A DNA stretch of 64,000 nt from Altibacter sp. HG106 (GTDB lineage Bacteria > Bacteroidota > Bacteroidia > Flavobacteriales > Flavobacteriaceae), in NCBI RefSeq assembly GCF_028561755.1, contig NZ_JAQQTD010000004.1, positions 1 through 64,000 of the forward strand, read 5' to 3'. Position numbers and translations under genes: made by a program. Positions 34,854 through 43,183 of the stretch are shown one piece after another. The notes below the pieces were generated by a model. It had not been told where the DNA came from. It saw only the letters and a list, made by a program, of their open reading frames with translations, and searched no databases. The stretch's first letter is position 1. Every line of letters starts with the position of its first letter.

Positions 34854-35986
34854 TTAGATTCCACCAAATTCGCAAGCTGAACCCCCACAGAACTTCCTAT
34901 GGCTACGCCCATACCTCCCAATCGAATTCCACAATAACACCGGGGCGCCACTTTTTTAACAATTGGCTTTTTCTGTGGCCCCACCCCCATAATTCCGCTC
35001 CAGCGACGGTCTATGGAGAACGGTGCATGAGGTAGAATTGTTGTGCGCAATAAGGTCTCTAGTTTGTTTTGTACCAAGGAAGTAAGTCCGTTTTCCGTTG
35101 TCTCTTCTGCGGAAAAATCCAATTCTCTACCCCCTCCTAAAAGCAAACGATCGCCTACATTTCGAAAATAATAATACCCTCGGTCTAAATGGAATGTCCC
35201 TTGAATGGGCATACCTTTAATAGGGTTTGTAATGACTACTTGCGCTCTGGCCGGTGTAATATCTTCGGAAAGAAATTGGTTTGCGAAGCCATTCGTAGCA
35301 ACACAAATGTTTTTTACGGGAATAACTCCAAAACCATCCAAAACCAGTTCATTTTGGCCGTTTTTTGATGAAAATGACTTGATTTCAGTATTATTTAGTA
35401 AATATATTCCCTTCTCGATTGCATTTCGCGTTAACCCATGAACCATCGCGCCGGGATGAAGTTGCCCCTCAAAGCGATTAAAAATTACTTCTTTATGAGT
35501 GTTTTGAAACGAAAAAGAGCTGTTTTTTATCAAAAAAAGGTTTTTTTCAGTAGAAATAGCGTGTTTTGCTAATTGATTGATGTATTCCATCTGTTCGGTA
35601 CAGCGATCCCAGAGTACACGATCCTTATTTAGAAAAACTTCATAACCCCCTAGCTGCTGAAACTGGAGAACATCATCTCCCAATTGGTTCCGAAGAAACT
35701 GTAGTCCTTCCCATCGCTGCCGTAAGAGCGCAATCACTTCCTCTTCAGAATGCGTTTCGAGATCGGCCAAGATTTCTGATACGCTTCCAAAGCAAGCGAA
35801 CCCAGCATTTTTTGTACTTGCACCATTGGGAAGCATGCCGCGTTCGAACACCACAATTTTAGCTTCTGGAAATCGCTTGCGCAATTGCAAGGCACAATTC
35901 AAGCCTACGATTCCACCTCCAATAACAGCATGATCAATATCTTCTAGCCATGTGTTCTGCTCCCAATAAGAAAGATGGTGTACCAT
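34850..35986 (-). CDS. FAD-dependent oxidoreductase (DAO family)
   Basis: A 378-residue flavoprotein of the D-amino-acid oxidase/glycine oxidase family. The dinucleotide-binding motif VIGGGIVGLNCALQL is near residue 21, followed by the acidic end VVFERG and the flavin contact GASTKNAGFACFGS. The C-terminus has RRWSGIMGVGPQKKP and GGMGVAIGSS, typical of the FAD site. The substrate is uncertain: an amino acid or other amine. It is the first gene of the FAD oxidoreductase-mtgA-Gre-like operon. Confidence 0.88.
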   Translation of the reverse strand: MVHHLSYWEQNTWLEDIDHAVIGGGIVGLNCALQLRKRFPEAKIVVFERGMLPNGASTKNAGFACFGSVSEILADLETHSEEEVIALLRQRWEGLQFLRNQLGDDVLQFQQLGGYEVFLNKDRVLWDRCTEQMEYINQLAKHAISTEKNLFLIKNSSFSFQNTHKEVIFNRFEGQLHPGAMVHGLTRNAIEKGIYLLNNTEIKSFSSKNGQNELVLDGFGVIPVKNICVATNGFANQFLSEDITPARAQVVITNPIKGMPIQGTFHLDRGYYYFRNVGDRLLLGGGRELDFSAEETTENGLTSLVQNKLETLLRTTILPHAPFSIDRRWSGIMGVGPQKKPIVKKVAPRCYCGIRLGGMGVAIGSSVGVQLANLVESK

Positions 35987-35996
35987 GCGTGGTCAT

Positions 35997-36036
35997 TAAA
36001 AAAGCATTCACCGGGTAATTCGCCCAATGAATGCTT
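35997..36036 (-). terminator. Terminator of the fabH-accB-accC operon
   Basis: On the minus strand, a 9-bp stem (36028-36036 with 36002-36010) with an inner GGG/CCC pairing and a following T run lies about 30 bp past the accC stop. Confidence 0.8.
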
Positions 36037-36066
36037 CCGTGTTGTATTATTCTGTGTACCGTCGCT

Positions 36067-37422
36067 TTATTCTTCTTCCGGTACCTCGTTCATTTTCCAG
36101 TCATTCATGAAAGCCGTGGTATAGTTACCCTTTACATAGTCCGGGTGGTCCATGAGCTGCCTGTGAAATGGAATGGTTGTCTTAATACCTTCAATCACAA
36201 ATTCGTCTAGCGCACGCTTCATTTTATTAATCGCTTCATCTCTGGTTTGCGCTGTCGTAATCAACTTTGCGATCATTGAATCGTAGTTCGGCGGAATGAT
36301 ATAGCCAGCATATACATGCGTGTCTAATCGTACTCCATGGCCTCCTGGTGCGTGTAGCGTTGTGATTCTCCCAGGGGAAGGTCTAAAATTGTTATACGGA
36401 TCCTCCGCATTGATACGGCACTCAATTGAGTGGAGGTTGGGTGTGTAGTGCTTTCCAGAGATGGGCACTCCTGCCGCGACTAAAATTTGTTCCCGAATTA
36501 GATCGAAATCGATAACCTGCTCTGTAATTGGGTGCTCCACCTGAATTCGTGTGTTCATCTCCATGAAGTAGAAGTTTCGGTGTTTATCGACCAAAAATTC
36601 AACCGTTCCGGCACCTTCATACTGAATATACTCGGCGGCTTTCACCGCGGCTTTCCCCATGTCTTCACGAAGTTTTTTCGTCATAAATGGGCTTGGAGTC
36701 TCTTCCGTTAATTTCTGGTGGCGACGTTGGATGGAGCAATCACGCTCGCTTAAGTGACATGCCTTTCCGGTGCTATCTCCCACAATCTGAATTTCAATAT
36801 GTCGTGGCTCTTCGATGAGCTTTTCCATATACATATCGTCATTCCCGAAGGCCGCTTTACTTTCCTTTCGAGCCGATTCCCAGGCTTCTTCTAGGTGTTC
36901 TTCCTTCCATACAGCACGCATTCCTTTTCCACCGCCACCGGCACTCGCCTTTAGCATCACAGGATAGCCTGTTTCTTTGGCTAATTTCTTGCAGGTTTCA
37001 AAGTCCTCAATCACCCCTTCACTTCCGGGAACACAAGGCACTCCCGCTTCCTTCATGGTGGCTTTGGCTGTTGCCTTATCCCCCATTTTCTCGATCATCT
37101 CGGGGCTGGCGCCGATGAACTTAATGTTGTGCTCTCCACAGATTTTGGAAAATCTCGCATTTTCTGATAGGAATCCGTATCCAGGATGGATGGCATCCGC
37201 ATTCGTAATCTCGGCTGCGGAAATAATATTTGATATTTTCAAATAGCTCTCGCTACTAGGCGCCGGGCCAATACATACCGCTTCATCTGCAAAGCGTACA
37301 TGAAGACTCTCTTCATCGGCTTTGGAATATACGGCCACCGTTTTGATGCCCATTTCTTTACAGGTTCTAATCACACGTAGTGCGATTTCCCCCCTATTTG
37401 CTATGAGTATTTTCTTAAACAT
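36067..37422 (-). CDS. accC: Acetyl-CoA carboxylase biotin carboxylase subunit
   Basis: A 451-residue ATP-grasp enzyme that carboxylates the biotin of AccB as the first step of malonyl-CoA synthesis. [18 protein letters not shown] at the N-terminus, the glycine-rich ATP loop [10 protein letters not shown] near 165, [14 protein letters not shown] near 288 and the bicarbonate-binding Arg region are all present. Length is that of stand-alone AccC. It lies 79 bp downstream of accB in the same direction. Confidence 0.97.
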   Translation of the reverse strand: MFKKILIANRGEIALRVIRTCKEMGIKTVAVYSKADEESLHVRFADEAVCIGPAPSSESYLKISNIISAAEITNADAIHPGYGFLSENARFSKICGEHNIKFIGASPEMIEKMGDKATAKATMKEAGVPCVPGSEGVIEDFETCKKLAKETGYPVMLKASAGGGGKGMRAVWKEEHLEEAWESARKESKAAFGNDDMYMEKLIEEPRHIEIQIVGDSTGKACHLSERDCSIQRRHQKLTEETPSPFMTKKLREDMGKAAVKAAEYIQYEGAGTVEFLVDKHRNFYFMEMNTRIQVEHPITEQVIDFDLIREQILVAAGVPISGKHYTPNLHSIECRINAEDPYNNFRPSPGRITTLHAPGGHGVRLDTHVYAGYIIPPNYDSMIAKLITTAQTRDEAINKMKRALDEFVIEGIKTTIPFHRQLMDHPDYVKGNYTTAFMNDWKMNEVPEEE

Positions 37423-37501
37423 ATAGTTTCGTTTTTAGGAATCCGAAGCTACAAATCAGCAGCACTTGTAAATGCCGAAAAGCTTTTCGGAATCAAAACA
37501 G

Positions 37502-38002
37502 TTATGATGGGTCGATCAGGAATAACGGCTGGTCGAATTCTACCGGAGAAGCGTCATCTACCAATACTTTCACGATCTTTCCGGAAACTTCGCTCTCTAT
37601 TTCGTTGAAGAGTTTCATGGCTTCAATAACACACAACACGTCGCCCGTCGCCACCGAGTCTCCCACTTCTTTAAAAGCCGGTTTATCCGGAGAAGGTTTT
37701 CGGTAGAAGGTTCCGATAATAGGAGATTTAACCGTAATGTATTTAGCGTCGTCATCAGCTGCGGCCTTAGGGGCTGCTTCTTCCGCTGGTTGTGTCGCCA
37801 CAGGAGCTGCTGTTTGTGGAGCCGATTGCTGTGGGACCTGCATGGCGGGCAATTGTTGGATGTAGGTTGTTTCAGCCTTACCCTTGGCGTCTTTACTTTC
37901 TGTGCGTATGGTAATTTTTACATCATCCATCTCCAGTTTGACTTCACTGGCGCCAGACTTTGCCACGAACTTAATTAAGTTTTGAATTTCTTTTAATTCC
38001 AT
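37502..38002 (-). CDS. accB: Acetyl-CoA carboxylase biotin carboxyl carrier protein
   Basis: A 166-residue carrier. Residues 1-40 are the dimerising helical part, residues 60-88 an Ala/Pro/Gln-rich flexible linker, and the C-terminal 80 residues the biotinyl domain with the biotin attachment Lys in EAMKLFNEIE and the thumb region before it. It sits 18 bp after fabH and before accC. Confidence 0.97.
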   Translation of the reverse strand: MELKEIQNLIKFVAKSGASEVKLEMDDVKITIRTESKDAKGKAETTYIQQLPAMQVPQQSAPQTAAPVATQPAEEAAPKAAADDDAKYITVKSPIIGTFYRKPSPDKPAFKEVGDSVATGDVLCVIEAMKLFNEIESEVSGKIVKVLVDDASPVEFDQPLFLIDPS

Positions 38003-38020
38003 GTTTTTTTGGTTTAGTTT

Positions 38021-39019
38021 CTATGATGGGTCATACGCCCAGGTAACATACAGTGCTCCCCATGTAAATCCACCTCCAAAAGAGGCAAACACAATGTTAT
38101 CCCCCTTTTTCAGTTGCTGTTCGTAGTCAACTAAACAAAGTGGGAGGGTTGCTGAGGTTGTATTGCCGTATTTATGAATGTTCATCATGACCTTCTCGTC
38201 TGGAAGATTCATGCGTTTTGCGGTTGCGTCAATAATTCTTCGATTGGCTTGATGTGGTACCAACCAGGATACGTCTTCTCCTGTTAGACCGTTTCTTGTC
38301 ATAATTTTTTCACTGACATCGGCCATGTTGGAAACAGCAAATTTAAAAACGGTTTTACCGTCTTGGAAAACGTAGTGTTGCTTGTTCTGAACGGTTTCAA
38401 TGGAAGGCGGCAACAGCGATCCGCCCGCATCGATCTTTAAGCTTTGTCGCCCGATGCCATCCGACCGTAAAATTTCATCTTGTACGCCAAAGCCTTCCGT
38501 AGACGGTTCAAAAAGTACCGCGCCTCCGCCGTCACCAAAAATGATACAGGTGGTTCTATCGTCGTAATCTATAATGGAAGACATTTTATCGGCTCCTATA
38601 AGGAGTACTTTCTTGTATTTCCCAGACTCAATGTAGCGTGCTGCGGTAGACATTCCGTAAAGAAAACTGGAGCAGGCCGCGACCAAATCAAATGAAAAAG
38701 CGTTTATGGCTCCTATTTGGGTGGCAACGTAAACGCCGGTCGATGCAACAGGCATGTCTGGTGTGGCTGTAGCCATAATCACCATATCGATGTCTGCTGG
38801 GTTGGTATTGCTTTTCTTTAAAACATCTTTTGCAGCCTCTATGGCAAGGTAGGAAGTTCCTTTATTGGCATCTTTTAAAATGCGGCGTTCTTTGATACCT
38901 GTTCGCGTGGTAATCCACTCGTCGTTGGTATCGACCATCGTTTCCAATATTTGGTTGGTAAGCACGTATTCAGGCACATAGCCTCCAACAGCAGTAATGG
39001 CTGCAGTGATATTACTCAT
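38021..39019 (-). CDS. fabH: 3-oxoacyl-ACP synthase III
   Basis: A 332-residue condensing enzyme that starts fatty acid synthesis by joining acetyl-CoA (or branched acyl-CoA) to malonyl-ACP. The catalytic Cys lies in VAACSSFLYG near 115; the His in WLVPHQANRRII and the Asn in GNTTSATLPL complete the triad. Flavobacteria make iso-branched fatty acids, so branched primers are plausible. It is first of the fabH-accB-accC run and follows rpmF after a terminator. Confidence 0.96.
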   Translation of the reverse strand: MSNITAAITAVGGYVPEYVLTNQILETMVDTNDEWITTRTGIKERRILKDANKGTSYLAIEAAKDVLKKSNTNPADIDMVIMATATPDMPVASTGVYVATQIGAINAFSFDLVAACSSFLYGMSTAARYIESGKYKKVLLIGADKMSSIIDYDDRTTCIIFGDGGGAVLFEPSTEGFGVQDEILRSDGIGRQSLKIDAGGSLLPPSIETVQNKQHYVFQDGKTVFKFAVSNMADVSEKIMTRNGLTGEDVSWLVPHQANRRIIDATAKRMNLPDEKVMMNIHKYGNTTSATLPLCLVDYEQQLKKGDNIVFASFGGGFTWGALYVTWAYDPS

Positions 39020-39131
39020 AGAGTTTTCCGTTTCGAAATAGGCTCAAAATGAACCTAAAAGGCTAGAAAATTACTAAAAAAACCGCAAAAGCTGGGCGAA
39101 AATAGCTTTTTTTGGGAAAATATAACACAAC

Positions 39132-39159
39132 AAAAAACTCTCACAAAAATGCGAGAGTT
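39132..39159 (-). terminator. Terminator of yceD-rpmF
   Basis: On the minus strand a 7-bp stem (39153-39159 with 39136-39142, 10-base loop) runs into six T residues, 24 bp after the rpmF stop. Confidence 0.8.
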
Positions 39160-39182
39160 GTATGTTTATAGGGTTCAGAAGT

Positions 39183-39380
39183 TTATGCCTCTACTTCTTC
39201 GGCAGCGTCAATAACAACTTGGCCTCGGTAGTAAAGTTTTCCTTCGTGCCAATGCGCTCTGTGAAACAAATGTGCCTCTCCAGTGGTTGGATCAGTCGCA
39301 ATTTGAGGAGCAGTGGCTTTGTAATGTGTTCTTCTTTTATCTCTTCTAGTTTTCGAGATTTTTCTCTTAGGATGTGCCAT
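39183..39380 (-). CDS. rpmF: 50S ribosomal protein L32
   Basis: A 65-residue basic protein beginning [17 protein letters not shown], the classic L32 start, with the acidic tail seen in Bacteroidetes. The zinc-binding cysteines of some L32 forms are absent (a C-minus type). It follows the yceD gene by 9 bp, the widespread yceD-rpmF pairing. Confidence 0.97.
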   Translation of the reverse strand: MAHPKRKISKTRRDKRRTHYKATAPQIATDPTTGEAHLFHRAHWHEGKLYYRGQVVIDAAEEVEA

Positions 39381-39389
39381 TACCTTCTA

Positions 39390-39932
39390 TTATTTATCCG
39401 TTAATAATTTCTTTAATTCGTCCCATCGGGGATCGGTTTCATCTGCATCGCCTTTGGAATGCTGATCGGCATTCGGTTGCAATTCTTCTAGTTTTTTGAG
39501 TATCTCGCTATCCAAGGTGCCGTCCTCGACGCCAGGGTGGATTCTTTTCTGCGGAATAGAAAGCACTATCGATTCGTATACTTGCTGTTGAATGTTAATC
39601 TGATGGCTTCCATGTGGAAGAATGATAATGTCTTCTTCCGAATCATCATACATTTCACCATACTTCACCACAAAGTGATACGATCCGTCAATCTGTTGAT
39701 CATACGGCTCATTGCTTACATCGCAAGCAACATTTACCACTCCATTAAAGGTTAACGTCAACTCTAGCAGGGTCGCTTTTTTTACTAAAAGCAGTTCCGC
39801 GTGAATCTTAGCTTCGTTAAATTCCTGATATTCAAAATGTGTAAAGAACGAATTGTCAATGTCAAAATCAAACCGGTGTTCTCCAACTTTCAATCCCGCG
39901 AAGGAGATCGTAAATTCTTTCAATTCCTCCAT
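39390..39932 (-). CDS. yceD: DUF177/YceD family protein
   Basis: A 180-residue protein of the YceD family, in which members are linked to 23S rRNA and 50S biogenesis. The central region LTFNGVVNVACDVSNEPYDQ holds the family's Cys-containing motif, and the C-terminal DPRWDELKKL is characteristic. It is the first gene of a yceD-rpmF operon, directly before rpmF, which supports the assignment. Confidence 0.92.
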   Translation of the reverse strand: MEELKEFTISFAGLKVGEHRFDFDIDNSFFTHFEYQEFNEAKIHAELLLVKKATLLELTLTFNGVVNVACDVSNEPYDQQIDGSYHFVVKYGEMYDDSEEDIIILPHGSHQINIQQQVYESIVLSIPQKRIHPGVEDGTLDSEILKKLEELQPNADQHSKGDADETDPRWDELKKLLTDK

Positions 39933-39976
39933 AATCTCTCCTTGGTTACACCATCACCTTGTCTATAAGGCGGGTG

Positions 39977-39984
39977 CAAAGATA
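39977..39984 (-). promoter_or_regulatory. Probable -7 box of yceD-rpmF promoter
   Basis: TATCTTTG on the minus strand matches TAnnTTTG, 45 bp upstream of the yceD start. No TTG is seen 17-23 bp further upstream. Confidence 0.5.
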
Positions 39985-40010
39985 AAAAAATAATTGAATG
40001 GAAAAGGCTT

Positions 40011-41075
40011 TTAGCTTCTCTTTTTAGAATGTGGTTTTTTCTTGCTTACCGGCAGCACATTTTTGCTGATTTTCTGGTATTCTTTCCGAGCCTTGTAAAT
40101 GTCGATTGCTGTAAATACGGCTTCCTTAAAGGATTCGGGGTTGGCCTGATTCTTCCCGGCCACATCGAAAGCGGTGCCGTGGTCGGGCGACGTTCTGATT
40201 TTATTCAATCCGGCCGTAAAATTAACACCCTTTCCGAAGGCAAGCGTTTTGAACGGAATAAGTCCCTGATCGTGATATGACGCAATGATCGCGTCAAAAT
40301 TTTTATAATTTCCGGAACCAAAAAAACTGTCGGCCGCGTAGGGACCCATGACGATTTTTCCTGTCTTTCGGAGTTCTTCCAGGGCAGGGCGCAGCACCTC
40401 ATCGTCTTCTTTCCCGATAACACCATTATCCCCCGTATGTGGATTGATGCCCAATACCGCAATTTTGGGCGTGCGTATTCTGAAATCCTGAATAAGCGTA
40501 TTGTAAATGGTTTGGATCTTCCTGTGAATTCGTTCTTTAGTGATATGCTTGGGCACATCTTTGACAGCGACGTGGTCGGTAAGCAACCCTACCCGTAGCG
40601 GTCCTGAAACCATAAGCATTAAACTATCGCCTTCGAGTTCCTGAGCGAGATAATCGGTGTGCCCGGGAAATTGAAAGGACTCAGATTGCACATTGGATTT
40701 GTGAATAGGGGCAGTGACCAAAACGTCAATCTCTGCGTTTTTCAATGCCTGTACCGCAGCTTTTAAGGAGCGTATGGCGTATGCTCCTGCGTTTTTGTCT
40801 TCTTCTCCAAGCGATACCGTCACGGATTCCTTCCAGACGTTCACCACATTGAATTTTTGATGTACTACAGACTTCACCTGGTCGATACCGTGGACGCTCA
40901 GGTCGATTTGATACAGCTTCTTATAATGCGAAATGAGCTTGGTATTCGCGAAAACAACTGGAGTACAAAGCTCTAGCATCCGCGTATCCTTGAACGTTTT
41001 CAATAAGATTTCGCTACCCACGCCGTTAAGGTCTCCTAAAGAGATTCCCACAACTATTTTCTTTTTCTTTCCCAT
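40011..41075 (-). CDS. pdxA: 4-hydroxythreonine-4-phosphate dehydrogenase
   Basis: A 354-residue enzyme that oxidises 4-phosphohydroxy-L-threonine in pyridoxal phosphate synthesis. Motifs: GISLGDLNGVGSEI at the start, the metal-binding His in GHTDYLA, GINPHTGDNG, ASYHDQGLIPFK and SPDHGTAFDVAGK. The frame is open for 62 more codons, across the divergent ribE promoter and start, but homologues begin at the Met at 41075 (MGKKKKIVVG). It is divergent from ribE. Confidence 0.95.
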   Translation of the reverse strand: MGKKKKIVVGISLGDLNGVGSEILLKTFKDTRMLELCTPVVFANTKLISHYKKLYQIDLSVHGIDQVKSVVHQKFNVVNVWKESVTVSLGEEDKNAGAYAIRSLKAAVQALKNAEIDVLVTAPIHKSNVQSESFQFPGHTDYLAQELEGDSLMLMVSGPLRVGLLTDHVAVKDVPKHITKERIHRKIQTIYNTLIQDFRIRTPKIAVLGINPHTGDNGVIGKEDDEVLRPALEELRKTGKIVMGPYAADSFFGSGNYKNFDAIIASYHDQGLIPFKTLAFGKGVNFTAGLNKIRTSPDHGTAFDVAGKNQANPESFKEAVFTAIDIYKARKEYQKISKNVLPVSKKKPHSKKRS

Positions 41076-41077
41076 AA

Positions 41078-41120
41078 TTGTCGAAGCTATATGCTTACTT
41101 TTGTATCTCCTACAAATGTA
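41078..41120. promoter_or_regulatory. Overlapping divergent promoters for pdxA and ribE
   Basis: Plus strand: TACTTTTG (41096-41103) with a TTG at 41078-41080, spacer 15 bp, a little short; ribE starts at 41136. Minus strand: TACATTTG (reads on 41120-41113), 38 bp before the pdxA start, without a good -33 TTG. Both boxes match TAnnTTTG and sit in the 60-bp gap between the two vitamin-synthesis genes. Confidence 0.5.
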
Positions 41121-41135
41121 CTTAAAGGCTTTATA

Positions 41136-41726
41136 ATGTTCACAGGAATTGTTGAAACAGTTGGAAGGGTAAAAAAATTGGTGTCTGAGCGCGAAAACCT
41201 CCACATTACTGTTGAGAGTAGCTTGGCGACTGAGCTGAAAATAGATCAAAGCGTGTCCCATAATGGGGTTTGTCTTACGGTGGTGGATGTCTCTGCAACA
41301 GTATATACCGTAACCGCCATACGGGAAACCTTAGTTAAAAGCAATTTGGGCGAACTGCAGAAGGGCAGCCCGATAAATCTTGAACGCGCCATGAAGTTGG
41401 GCGACCGATTGGACGGGCACTTGGTTCAGGGCCATGTAGATCAGACCGCCACTTGTGTGGCTATTGAAGAAGCTGCGGGCAGTACTATTTTCACCTTCAC
41501 CTATGACGCTTCCAAAGGCAACATCACAGTGGAAAAAGGATCCATTACGGTTAACGGAGTGAGTTTAACTGTGGTCAATTCTGAAAAAGATCGGTTTAGT
41601 GTTGCCATTATTCCCTATACGTTAGCGCACACTACGTTTCGAGAATTAGCAGACGGAACACGGGTCAATTTAGAATTTGACGTGATCGGAAAATATGTTA
41701 GTAGAATTATGCAGGCGTATCGGTAG
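41136..41726 (+). CDS. ribE: Riboflavin synthase, alpha subunit
   Basis: A 196-residue enzyme that dismutates two 6,7-dimethyl-8-ribityllumazines to riboflavin. It consists of two lumazine-binding barrels (about 1-92 and 93-190), beginning with the invariant MFTGIVE; HNGVCLTVVD in domain 1 and its counterpart VNGVSLTVVN in domain 2 mark the duplication. The Met at 41136 is fixed by MFTGIVE. No FMN riboswitch precedes it. Its 3' end overlaps the convergent 75-residue gene by 20 bp. Confidence 0.95.
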   Translation: MFTGIVETVGRVKKLVSERENLHITVESSLATELKIDQSVSHNGVCLTVVDVSATVYTVTAIRETLVKSNLGELQKGSPINLERAMKLGDRLDGHLVQGHVDQTATCVAIEEAAGSTIFTFTYDASKGNITVEKGSITVNGVSLTVVNSEKDRFSVAIIPYTLAHTTFRELADGTRVNLEFDVIGKYVSRIMQAYR

Positions 41727-41934
41727 CGCTCCATCGCTTGTAAGCGATGTAGCCTCCGTAAAGAATAGCCAATATAATTAATGCAGGAATCCATCCATCC
41801 AAAGGTAGCTCTGGTGTGGTCCTTTGGGGAGGGGGTGGTGGTCCAGAATCAATACCGGTAGACTGTGCTAGCATAGCAGTGTTTGTCAAACCAGTGAATA
41901 CCACGGTTAGTATGATTACGATTTGGGGTCGCAT
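41707..41934 (-). CDS. Small exported protein with Pro-rich PID-CTERM-like tail
   Basis: A 75-residue protein: signal peptide (to about AMLAQ), a polyproline stretch GPPPPP, then ELPLDG, one membrane helix (about 47-63) and a short basic tail ending YKRW...TPA. This layout resembles the proposed PID-CTERM sorting signals of Bacteroidetes (Pro run, PxDG, helix, basic end), here as an almost stand-alone signal. The role is unknown. A good promoter lies upstream and its 3' end overlaps ribE by 20 bp. Confidence 0.65.
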   Translation of the reverse strand: MRPQIVIILTVVFTGLTNTAMLAQSTGIDSGPPPPPQRTTPELPLDGWIPALIILAILYGGYIAYKRWSATDTPA

Positions 41935-41943
41935 ATTAGTGGG

Positions 41944-41972
41944 CTAAAGTAACAAAATTTTTTTAACAACAA
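41944..41972 (-). promoter_or_regulatory. Promoter of the 75-residue gene
   Basis: On the minus strand: TTG, an 18-bp A/T spacer, then TACTTTAG (one mismatch to TAnnTTTG), ending 9 bp before the start codon. The leader would be very short or absent. Confidence 0.45.
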
Positions 41973-42150
41973 AGAAAAAAATTAGTTATCAACGTTTTAA
42001 CAGTATGTTTTTGATCGTGCAAATGCTTCCTAGAAACGAATTTTTTAAACTTCTAGTATATTTTCGTTACAGAAACAAGACATTTCAACTGCTCGCTTTT
42101 ACATTCCTTCTCCCCATCGAACAGCGCATCAGTGGATCTGTCAATTATAG

Positions 42151-42224
42151 TGGTCCCACTTGGGCTCGAACCAAGGACCCCCTGATTATGAGTCAGGTGC
42201 TCTAACCAGCTGAGCTATGGGACC
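42151..42224 (-). tRNA. tRNA with CAT anticodon (Ile2 or elongator Met)
   Basis: A 74-nt cloverleaf with acceptor GGTCCCA/TGGGACC, D arm GCTC/GAGC, anticodon stem CCTGA/TCAGG with loop CTCATAA (anticodon CAT), T loop TTCGAGC and discriminator A. CCA is not encoded. The C4-G69 and C5-G68 pairs resemble the determinants used by TilS to make lysidine in tRNA-Ile2, while elongator Met tRNAs usually differ there, so Ile2 is slightly favoured. The pairing at position 1 excludes initiator tRNA. Confidence 0.93.
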
Positions 42225-42238
42225 TAAAAAATAAGCTG

Positions 42239-42268
42239 CAAATGTAAAACTCTTTGCAATCACTTCAA
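42239..42268 (-). promoter_or_regulatory. Perfect Bacteroidetes promoter of the CAT tRNA
   Basis: On the minus strand TTG (42268-42266), a 19-bp spacer and TACATTTG (42246-42239) match the consensus exactly; the mature tRNA begins 14 bp downstream. It uses the same spacing as the ompA promoter. Confidence 0.8.
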
Positions 42269-42297
42269 ATTATTTCCTTAAAAATGTGTGTACTACC

Positions 42298-42702
42298 TTA
42301 TTCTCGTATCTCCTGACACAATTCTACGAGTACTCCATGAGCCGACTTGGGGTGTAAGAAGGCTACCCATTTATTGTCAGCTCCACGTTTTGGGCGTTCG
42401 TTCAATACCGTAAAACCTAACTCAGAGAGCCGGGCAATCTCGGCTTCGATATCCTCTACCGAAAATGCAATGTGGTGCACCCCTTCCCCGCGCTTTACAA
42501 TCGATTTTGCGATCGCGCTATCTTCTCGGGTCGCTTCTAGCAATTCAATCTTGGTCTCTCCACACTGAAAAAAAGAAGTGGTCACCGCTTCGCTTTCTAC
42601 TGTTTCCGATTTATATGGCGCCACTCCTAACAGGGCTTCGTAGGTTTTATTGGCTGACACAATGTCTTTTACGGCAATGCCGATGTGTTCTACTTTGTTC
42701 AT
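42298..42702 (-). CDS. mce: Methylmalonyl-CoA epimerase
   Basis: A 134-residue VOC-fold enzyme that interconverts (R)- and (S)-methylmalonyl-CoA, linking propionyl-CoA to succinyl-CoA. MNKVEHIGIAVKDI supplies the first metal His; GEGVHHIAFSVEDI and VELCQE supply the later His and Glu ligands. Methylmalonyl-CoA mutase is not in the window. It is divergent from rbfA. Confidence 0.93.
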   Translation of the reverse strand: MNKVEHIGIAVKDIVSANKTYEALLGVAPYKSETVESEAVTTSFFQCGETKIELLEATREDSAIAKSIVKRGEGVHHIAFSVEDIEAEIARLSELGFTVLNERPKRGADNKWVAFLHPKSAHGVLVELCQEIRE

Positions 42703-42774
42703 AGGCTATATTATTCGTTCTGCTCAAAAATAAGAAGACCCAGCCGATCCTCCTACTATTCAGTGATATTGTCG

Positions 42775-42782
42775 TATTTTTG
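42775..42782 (+). promoter_or_regulatory. -7 box directly before rbfA
   Basis: TATTTTTG fits TAnnTTTG and ends only 4 bp before the rbfA ATG, so a transcript from it would be nearly leaderless. No -33 TTG is obvious. Confidence 0.4.
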
Positions 42783-42786
42783 TAGC

Positions 42787-43182
42787 ATGACAGAAAGTAA
42801 TCGACAAAAGAAGATTGCGGGCGTATTGCAAGAAGACCTCGCACAAACCATCCAAAACTTGCTCCGACAAGCCGGTCAGCTTCATATCATTGTCACGGTT
42901 ACAAAAGTTTCCGTGACGGTAGACCTTTCGGTTGCTAAAGTATACCTAAGTGTTTTTCCATCCGACAAAGCTGAGTCGCTGGTTTCTGAGATCAAGCAAA
43001 TGGCGCCAAAAATAAAACATGACGTGGCGCAGAAAGTGAAGCATCAATTACGAAAAATGCCAGAGCTTATCTTCTATAATGACGATAGCCTTGACTATAT
43101 TGAGAACATCGAAAAAGCGGTAAAAGGCAGTGAAAATCCTTTAGAAAACCCAGATCTTTTGGATCGCCGTAAGAAGAAATAG
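42787..43182 (+). CDS. rbfA: Ribosome-binding factor A
   Basis: A 131-residue KH-fold protein that binds 16S rRNA helix 1 during 30S maturation and cold adaptation. TESNRQKKIAGVLQEDLAQTIQ, VTVTKVSVTVDLSVAKVYLSVFP and the LRKMPELIFYNDDSLDY segment are typical. The Met at 42787 is chosen; the upstream in-frame stretch overlaps the promoter and mce. The permease gene starts one base after its stop. Confidence 0.94.
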   Translation: MTESNRQKKIAGVLQEDLAQTIQNLLRQAGQLHIIVTVTKVSVTVDLSVAKVYLSVFPSDKAESLVSEIKQMAPKIKHDVAQKVKHQLRKMPELIFYNDDSLDYIENIEKAVKGSENPLENPDLLDRRKKK

Positions 43183-43183
43183 C

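Noticed and set aside
41076-41135. FMN riboswitch upstream of ribE
   Set aside because: The gap is only 60 bp and lacks the conserved RFN-element helices.
41076-41261. 62-residue extension of PdxA
   Set aside because: It crosses the divergent ribE promoter and start and lacks homology to PdxA.
42005-42205. Plus-strand 66-residue frame
   Set aside because: It runs through the tRNA gene and has no protein features.
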